Assembly (NCBI GenBank): GCA_964536805.1
Contig: CAZHYQ010000007.1
Span: 62,001-126,000 of the forward strand
Length of the DNA stretch: 64,000 nt
From: Longilinea sp964536805
GTDB lineage: Bacteria > Chloroflexota > Anaerolineae > Anaerolineales > Anaerolineaceae
Reading direction: 5' to 3'
Shown: piece by piece, positions 60,101-64,000 of the stretch
Layout of the letters: each line of letters begins with the position of its first letter
How positions within the stretch are numbered: position 1 is the stretch's first letter
Program-made: the position numbers and the translations under genes
The notes under the pieces: generated by a model
Told to the model about the DNA's origin: nothing
Seen by the model: only the letters and a program-made list of their open reading frames with translations
Database searches by the model: none

Positions 60101-61206
60101 TTTTCTCCCTCATCAGTCCGTTTTATAGTTTCGCGCAGTTGCTGGCGCAGCTGGTCGATCGGCCGGCGTTCGCCGCTGGTGGGGTCATCGAAAAACCAGA
60201 GCTCCCAGCCGTTGCACGGTCCAGGCTGCAACATGCGGGCGATTTTGTGGATGGAACCGCGCGTTCCATTATACTCCAGCGAGCTGTCAGCCTGCACGCG
60301 GGCTGGAATGCTGCCGTGCCTGCCAAAATAAAGCAAATCGCCGGGTTGCAGCAGATGGTTTTCCAACAGCGCGCCGAAAGGCAGGCGCGTTTCGCGGCGC
60401 GGGTTGCGGCTGGCATAAAATTCCTCGCCGGCGGCGGCCGGCGGTAGGGCAGCGATGCGCTGGCGCGCCAGAGCAGCATACTGCGGATCGCGTTCGATGC
60501 CAATCCAGCGCCGGTTGAGGCGCTGCGCCACCGCGCCGGTGGTGCCGGTGCCGAAGAAAGGATCGAGCACCACGTCGCCCGCCTGGGAGCTGGACAGCAG
60601 CACCCGGTAAAGCAGCGCTTCGGGTTTTTGCGTGGCGTGAGCCTTGCGGCCGTCCACGCGCAGACGCTCATGGCCGGTGCACACGGGCAGCTCCCAATCG
60701 GAGCGCATTTGCAGGTCATCGTTGAGCGCGCGCATGGCATGGTGATTGAAGGTGTAGGCGGCTCCGCGTTCCTTTTGCGCCCACAGCAGTGTTTCATGCG
60801 CGTTGGTGAATCGCACCCCGCGGAAATTGGGGGTCGGGTTGGATTTGATCCACAGCACATCGTTCAGGATCCAAAAACCAAGGTCCTGCAGGCATGCGCC
60901 GACGCGGTAAATGTTGTGATAGCTTCCAATTACCCACAATGTGCCGCTGCGTTTGAGCACGCGCCGGCAGGCGCTCAGCCAGGCCGTGGTGAAGGCGTCA
61001 TAATCGCCGAACGAGCCAAACTGGTCCCAGTCGTCGTCCACCCCGTCCACCAGGGTCAGGTTGGGACGCCACAGCTCCTGGTGCAGTTGCAGGTTGTAGG
61101 GTGGGTCGGCAAAGATCAGGTCGACCGACTCGGCGGGCAGGCGCTGCAGAATCTCAATGCAGTCGCCCTCCAGCACCTGGTTGACGGGCAAATCCGGCGA
61201 TTCCAT
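60097..61206 (-). CDS. ccrM: CcrM-type adenine DNA methyltransferase (predicted GANTC)
   Basis: A beta-class N6-adenine methyltransferase. Motif IV is FADPPYNLQL and motif I is DPFFGTGTTG. The segments DDDWDQFGSFGDYDAFTTAWL, VIGSYHNIYRVGACLQDLGFWILND, NPTPNFRGVRFTNAHETLLWA and CTGHERLRVDGRKAHATQKPEALLYRV track Caulobacter CcrM almost word for word. The C-terminal domain (FGALLENHLLQPGD through CNGWELWFF) is the RAMA-like domain of CcrM. Start ATG at 61206; GTG at 61221 is possible. TACAAT at 61218-61213 lies 6 nt before the ATG, a leaderless geometry. No endonuclease gene is adjacent. Specificity is inferred. Confidence 0.9.
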   Translation of the reverse strand: MESPDLPVNQVLEGDCIEILQRLPAESVDLIFADPPYNLQLHQELWRPNLTLVDGVDDDWDQFGSFGDYDAFTTAWLSACRRVLKRSGTLWVIGSYHNIYRVGACLQDLGFWILNDVLWIKSNPTPNFRGVRFTNAHETLLWAQKERGAAYTFNHHAMRALNDDLQMRSDWELPVCTGHERLRVDGRKAHATQKPEALLYRVLLSSSQAGDVVLDPFFGTGTTGAVAQRLNRRWIGIERDPQYAALARQRIAALPPAAAGEEFYASRNPRRETRLPFGALLENHLLQPGDLLYFGRHGSIPARVQADSSLEYNGTRGSIHKIARMLQPGPCNGWELWFFDDPTSGERRPIDQLRQQLRETIKRTDEGEK

Positions 61207-61236
61207 TGGGTAATTGTACACGGAAGAAGGAAAAAA

Positions 61237-61275
61237 GAGTTCTGAGTTCTGAGTTCTGGGTTCTGAGTTATGGGG
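61237..61275. repeat. GAGTTCT heptamer array
   Basis: GAGTTCT, GAGTTCT, GAGTTCT, GGGTTCT, GAGTTAT in exact 7-nt phase, in the 105-bp gap between the methyltransferase gene and menG. A related degenerate array is at 63775-63810. Confidence 0.85.
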
Positions 61276-61311
61276 TAAGAGATCCCGATTAACGATACTC
61301 CTCAGAACTCA

Positions 61312-62043
61312 TCAACTCATTGCCTCATCCCGCGGTTTCTCCCCCCAATGAATCGCCATGGTGCCGAAGTTGAAGCGGTGGAAACCGACTTCTTCGAACC
61401 CGGCGTCGAGCAGGCGCCCGGCCAATGCCTCGGCGGAGAGGAAGTTCTCGCTGGTGTTGGGCAGGTAGGTGTAGGCATCGCGCTGGCCGGTCAGCAGCGT
61501 CCCCAACAGCGGGATGACCCAATGCATGTGGATGTAGATCAAAGGCGAGAACAGGTTGCGAACCGGTCGGGTGGTATCCAGCGTCACCATCCGGCCGCCC
61601 GGTTTTAATACGCGCAGTTGCTCCGCCAGGGCCTGGTCGAGGTCGGCCACGTTGCGCAGCAGGTAACCGGAAACCAGCGCGTCGAAGTGTTCATCGGCAA
61701 AAGGCAGGTGCAACGCATCGGCGGCAGTCCAACAGATCGCGCCAGCCTGCGGGCGTTTTTGACCCGCCTGCATCATTTCCAGCGCAAAATCGGCGGCGGT
61801 CACCCGCGCGTCCGGCGCCTGGCGCAGTGCTTCGCGCGCCAGATCGCCCGTACCGGCGCCCAGGTCCAGCAGATGGCTGCCGGCTGTCAACGCTGCGCGC
61901 CGGATCACTTCGCGCCGCCAGTGCATATCCTGCCCGAAGGTCATCAGGCGGTTCATCAGGTCATAACGCGGAGCGATGCGCCCAAAAATGCTGCGCACGG
62001 TGCGGGTATGCGAATTGATCCGCTCAACCTGCGTTGGGTTCAC
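61312..62043 (-). CDS. menG: Demethylmenaquinone/ubiquinone methyltransferase
   Basis: SAM-dependent C-methylation of demethylmenaquinone. RTVRSIFGRIAPRYDLMNRLMTFGQDMHWRREVI is the UbiE/MenG N-terminal signature. SAM motif I is LLDLGAGTGDLA, then TAADFALEMMQAG. GYLLRNVADLDQALAEQLRVLKPGGRMVTLDTTRP is the late motif. The GTG at 62043 gives 243 aa and removes a 52-residue extension lying inside the kinase gene; it overlaps the kinase 3' end by 20 nt. No men or ubi cluster is nearby. An anaerobe with this gene suggests a menaquinone-based chain. Confidence 0.92.
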   Translation of the reverse strand: MNPTQVERINSHTRTVRSIFGRIAPRYDLMNRLMTFGQDMHWRREVIRRAALTAGSHLLDLGAGTGDLAREALRQAPDARVTAADFALEMMQAGQKRPQAGAICWTAADALHLPFADEHFDALVSGYLLRNVADLDQALAEQLRVLKPGGRMVTLDTTRPVRNLFSPLIYIHMHWVIPLLGTLLTGQRDAYTYLPNTSENFLSAEALAGRLLDAGFEEVGFHRFNFGTMAIHWGEKPRDEAMS

Positions 62044-63724
62044 GGAAAGGCACCCAGGTGGTGATGGTGGTTCCCTGGCCGGGCTCGGAGAAGATTTCAA
62101 CATCGCCGCCGGCATTGCGGGCGCGTAACTGCATGTTGGATACGCCGTGTCCGATGGCCACATGGACCTTGGCGGGGTCGAAACCGCGGCCGTCGTCATG
62201 GATCTCGAGCAGCACGCGCTCAGAGGTTTTCCAGATCACCACTTCAACTTTCTTGGCGCGGGCGTGTTTGGCAATATTGGCTAACGCTTCCTGGGTGATG
62301 TGGAACATGGCCAATGCTTCGCCATCGGTCATGCCGGGGAAGCCGTCCGCCGGCCCTTGCAGGCTGACCGGAATGAGCGTGTTGGCTTTGAACTCATTGA
62401 CCAGGCGTTGAATGCCGCGCATCAGATCTTCATCGTGAAGCTGGCGCGGGCGCAGGTCAAGAATATAGGCGCGGATATCGCGGATGGTGCTGTTCAGGTC
62501 AGCAATGGCCTGGTCGATGCGTTGATGCGCTCCGACGACGTCTTCATTCATCAACAGCCGGGCGTGTTCCAGTGTCAGTCCGACGGCATAAATCGATTGA
62601 ATGATGCCGTCGTGCAGGTCCATGCCAAAGCGCTCGCGCTCCTCGAGGATCGCAAGGCGTTTTCCCTGCACATTCAAGCGCAGGTTTTCAATGGCGGTGC
62701 CCAGCCAGGCGCTGATGGTGGCCAGGTACTGGGTTTCCAGTTCGTCCAGCGGCTGGCTGTGGCAGGTGGCTATGATCAAAACGCCCAGCGTGCCGCGCCG
62801 CCCGGTCAGCGGCATGAGCGCCATATGGCGCAGGCAGGTATCCGCCACTGCCGGATTGAGCGAAGTCAGTTTCTTGTCTGGCAGGGTGTAAAGACGAGGC
62901 CGGTCATCCCGGGCGGTGGCGCCGACAATATCCTCGCCGATCAGCACCTGGTCCTTTTTCCACAACCGGTCAATGAGCATGCCCTGGTGGTGCACCAGCT
63001 GCAGCAACTCGCTGTCTTCGCGGCGCAAAAAAACCTCGCCCACTTCCAGGCGCAGGTAACTCAGCAGTTGTCCCAGGCTCTGCCGTACGATCAGGTCGAT
63101 ATCGTCCGAGGTGGCCATGGTGGAGGCCATGGTGTTCAGCAGCGCCAGGTTTTCGTTGCGGCGGGTCAGTACCCGGTCGCGTTGTATCAATTCGCGGTAC
63201 AGGCGGGCATTGGAAATGGCGGCGGCGGCGTAGGTCGCCAGCATTTCGATGATCTGCTGGTCGGCATCCGAGAATTCGCTGGCGTCCAGCTTGTCGGTCA
63301 GGTAAATCTGGCCAAGCGCTTCATTGCCGAGCCGGATGGGTACGCCCAGCAGCGATTTCATTTGCGGATGGTGCGGCGGGTAGCCGGCGCTGCGCGGGTC
63401 GGCGGAGATATCCGGAACGCGTATGGCGGTTTTTGAGCGCATCAACGCGCCAATCAGCCCGCGCCCGACCGGTGGGTGTGCCATGCGCGCCAGTTCCGCT
63501 TCTTTCATGCCGATGGTGATGAACTGCTCCAGCTCGCCGTTGACGCCCACCACCCCTACGGCGGCATAGCGGGCATTCACCTGTTCGCAGGCCAGCGCGG
63601 CAATGCGCTTCAACAGCGATTCCAGCGAAATATCGCGCACCAAATCCAGACTGGCGCGGTGCAGCGCCACCAGGCGGTCTTCCAATTGTTCTTTTGTCAG
63701 GGTGCTCACAGCATCCGTTGGCAT
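62024..63724 (-). CDS. GAF-domain sensor histidine kinase (NarL/DesK group)
   Basis: Two GAF domains (about residues 25-175 and 198-350) are followed by a HisKA_3 dimerisation helix with His371 in ERFGMDLHDGIIQSIYAVGL and a HATPase domain (HITQEALANIAKHARAKKVEV, DDGRGFD, GHGVSNMQLRARNAGG). No membrane segment, so it senses a cytoplasmic ligand, redox state or gas; haem or iron ligation cannot be judged. The partner response regulator (expected NarL type) is not in the window. A strong promoter lies directly upstream with the ATG 6 nt after its -10. It overlaps menG by 20 nt. Confidence 0.93.
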   Translation of the reverse strand: MPTDAVSTLTKEQLEDRLVALHRASLDLVRDISLESLLKRIAALACEQVNARYAAVGVVGVNGELEQFITIGMKEAELARMAHPPVGRGLIGALMRSKTAIRVPDISADPRSAGYPPHHPQMKSLLGVPIRLGNEALGQIYLTDKLDASEFSDADQQIIEMLATYAAAAISNARLYRELIQRDRVLTRRNENLALLNTMASTMATSDDIDLIVRQSLGQLLSYLRLEVGEVFLRREDSELLQLVHHQGMLIDRLWKKDQVLIGEDIVGATARDDRPRLYTLPDKKLTSLNPAVADTCLRHMALMPLTGRRGTLGVLIIATCHSQPLDELETQYLATISAWLGTAIENLRLNVQGKRLAILEERERFGMDLHDGIIQSIYAVGLTLEHARLLMNEDVVGAHQRIDQAIADLNSTIRDIRAYILDLRPRQLHDEDLMRGIQRLVNEFKANTLIPVSLQGPADGFPGMTDGEALAMFHITQEALANIAKHARAKKVEVVIWKTSERVLLEIHDDGRGFDPAKVHVAIGHGVSNMQLRARNAGGDVEIFSEPGQGTTITTWVPFREPNAG

Positions 63725-63730
63725 GGCTAT

Positions 63731-63759
63731 ATTGTACCTGTTGTGTCCACTTTCGTCAA
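63731..63759 (-). promoter_or_regulatory. Promoter of the histidine kinase gene, leaderless type
   Basis: Minus strand TTGACG (63759-63754) and TACAAT (63736-63731), spacer 17 nt. The ATG begins at 63724, 6 nt after the -10, with no Shine-Dalgarno. Confidence 0.78.
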
Positions 63760-63768
63760 AAGAGGGCG

Positions 63769-63810
63769 GATGAGTTCTGTGTTATAAGTGATGGGTGCTG
63801 GGTTCTGAGG
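63769..63810. repeat. Degenerate heptamer array (GAGTTCT-like)
   Basis: GAGTTCT, GTGTTAT, AAGTGAT, GGGTGCT, GGGTTCT, GAGGCCT in 7-nt phase from about 63774. The gap 63725-64000 holds the kinase promoter, this array, a short GTAGTAACGACGTCAGTCGT element at 63859 and the CTTTGCG phrase repeat near 63938, and no gene. Confidence 0.7.
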
Positions 63811-64000
63811 CCTAGAGGATGGGACGGATTTCTATTGAATGGGCCTAAATTATTCTTCGTAGTAACGACGTCAGTCGTTTGCTCCGCGCCCTACCGTTCA
63901 ACCTCCCAGGATCATAGAATGGTCTGATCATCCCCTTCCTTTGCATTCTTTGCGCCTTTGCGATGAATCCCCTTTCCTTCCCCCGTGATAAAATTTCCAC

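Noticed and set aside
62044..62199. 52-residue extension of the menG product
   Set aside because: It lies wholly in the kinase gene in another frame and reads as Pro/Ser-rich shadow sequence.

Overview
The window looks like chromosomal DNA from an Anaerolineae-type member of the Chloroflexota (an inference; no rRNA or other phylogenetic marker has been aligned). The basis is high GC with dense short operons, exported proteins with TPTPT and proline-rich tails, WPDSCLG-type lipoproteins, a glycyl radical enzyme with its activase, a four-subunit 2-oxoacid:ferredoxin oxidoreductase, a menaquinone-type methyltransferase, and many short intergenic palindromes and heptamer arrays. I saw no rRNA, tRNA, CRISPR array, transposase or phage structural gene.

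Layout. 1-1.7 kb is an AT-rich island with a truncated gene and a membrane-anchored protein. 1.7-8.4 kb holds DUF2804, a lipoprotein, an M20 peptidase, a GerW-like protein, a PLD lipoprotein and a MOSC protein. 8.5-17.5 kb holds a sugar nucleotidyltransferase, an aminotransferase, a polytopic membrane protein, gatB, gdhA and a DUF6220 protein. 17.6-22.3 kb holds greA, lysS, a flavodoxin, an AlkZ-like winged-helix protein and a DinB-like protein. 22.3-24.4 kb is a second AT-rich island: a decayed 3' piece of a lysS-like gene, a twice-broken secreted-protein gene and an intact anchored protein. 24.5-30.2 kb holds surE, DUF47-Pit phosphate uptake, a nitrilase-family protein, OsmC and alr. 30.4-36.6 kb is a glycyl radical enzyme operon behind an FCD-type GntR regulator, with a divergent aldo/keto reductase. 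36.8-45.6 kb holds a DUF2202 protein, mgtA, an MprF-like protein, a hydrolase, a GNAT and a KimA-like K+ transporter. 45.9-51.9 kb holds icd, the kor/vor operon and an MBL hydrolase. 52.1-53.6 kb is an AbiE toxin-antitoxin pair. 53.7-63.7 kb holds miaB, a DinB/pentapeptide/MFS/ChrB operon, pepF with a CcrM-type methyltransferase, menG and a GAF histidine kinase.

How genes work together. icd, gdhA and the ferredoxin-linked 2-oxoacid oxidoreductase are consistent with reductive or oxidative 2-oxoglutarate metabolism in an anaerobe. DUF47-Pit, KimA and MgtA cover phosphate, potassium and magnesium. Direct repeats with 11-nt phasing lie upstream of both the phosphate and the potassium genes, as expected for PhoB/OmpR-type response regulators. 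The glycyl radical enzyme operon has a recognisable promoter with an inverted-repeat operator over its start, so it is probably induced by its substrate, which I cannot name.

Most unusual items: the two AT-rich islands, each pairing two small genes whose second product ends in L-P-(P)-Y-P; the broken gene and the lysS remnant at the second island; a CcrM-type GANTC methyltransferase without a nuclease; several promoters placed 6-7 nt before the start codon (leaderless mRNAs); terminators in the greA and gdhA leaders; heptamer arrays, two of which flank the KimA gene in opposite orientation; and a family of GTAG-ended palindromes. All calls are from reading the sequence; no database search was run.
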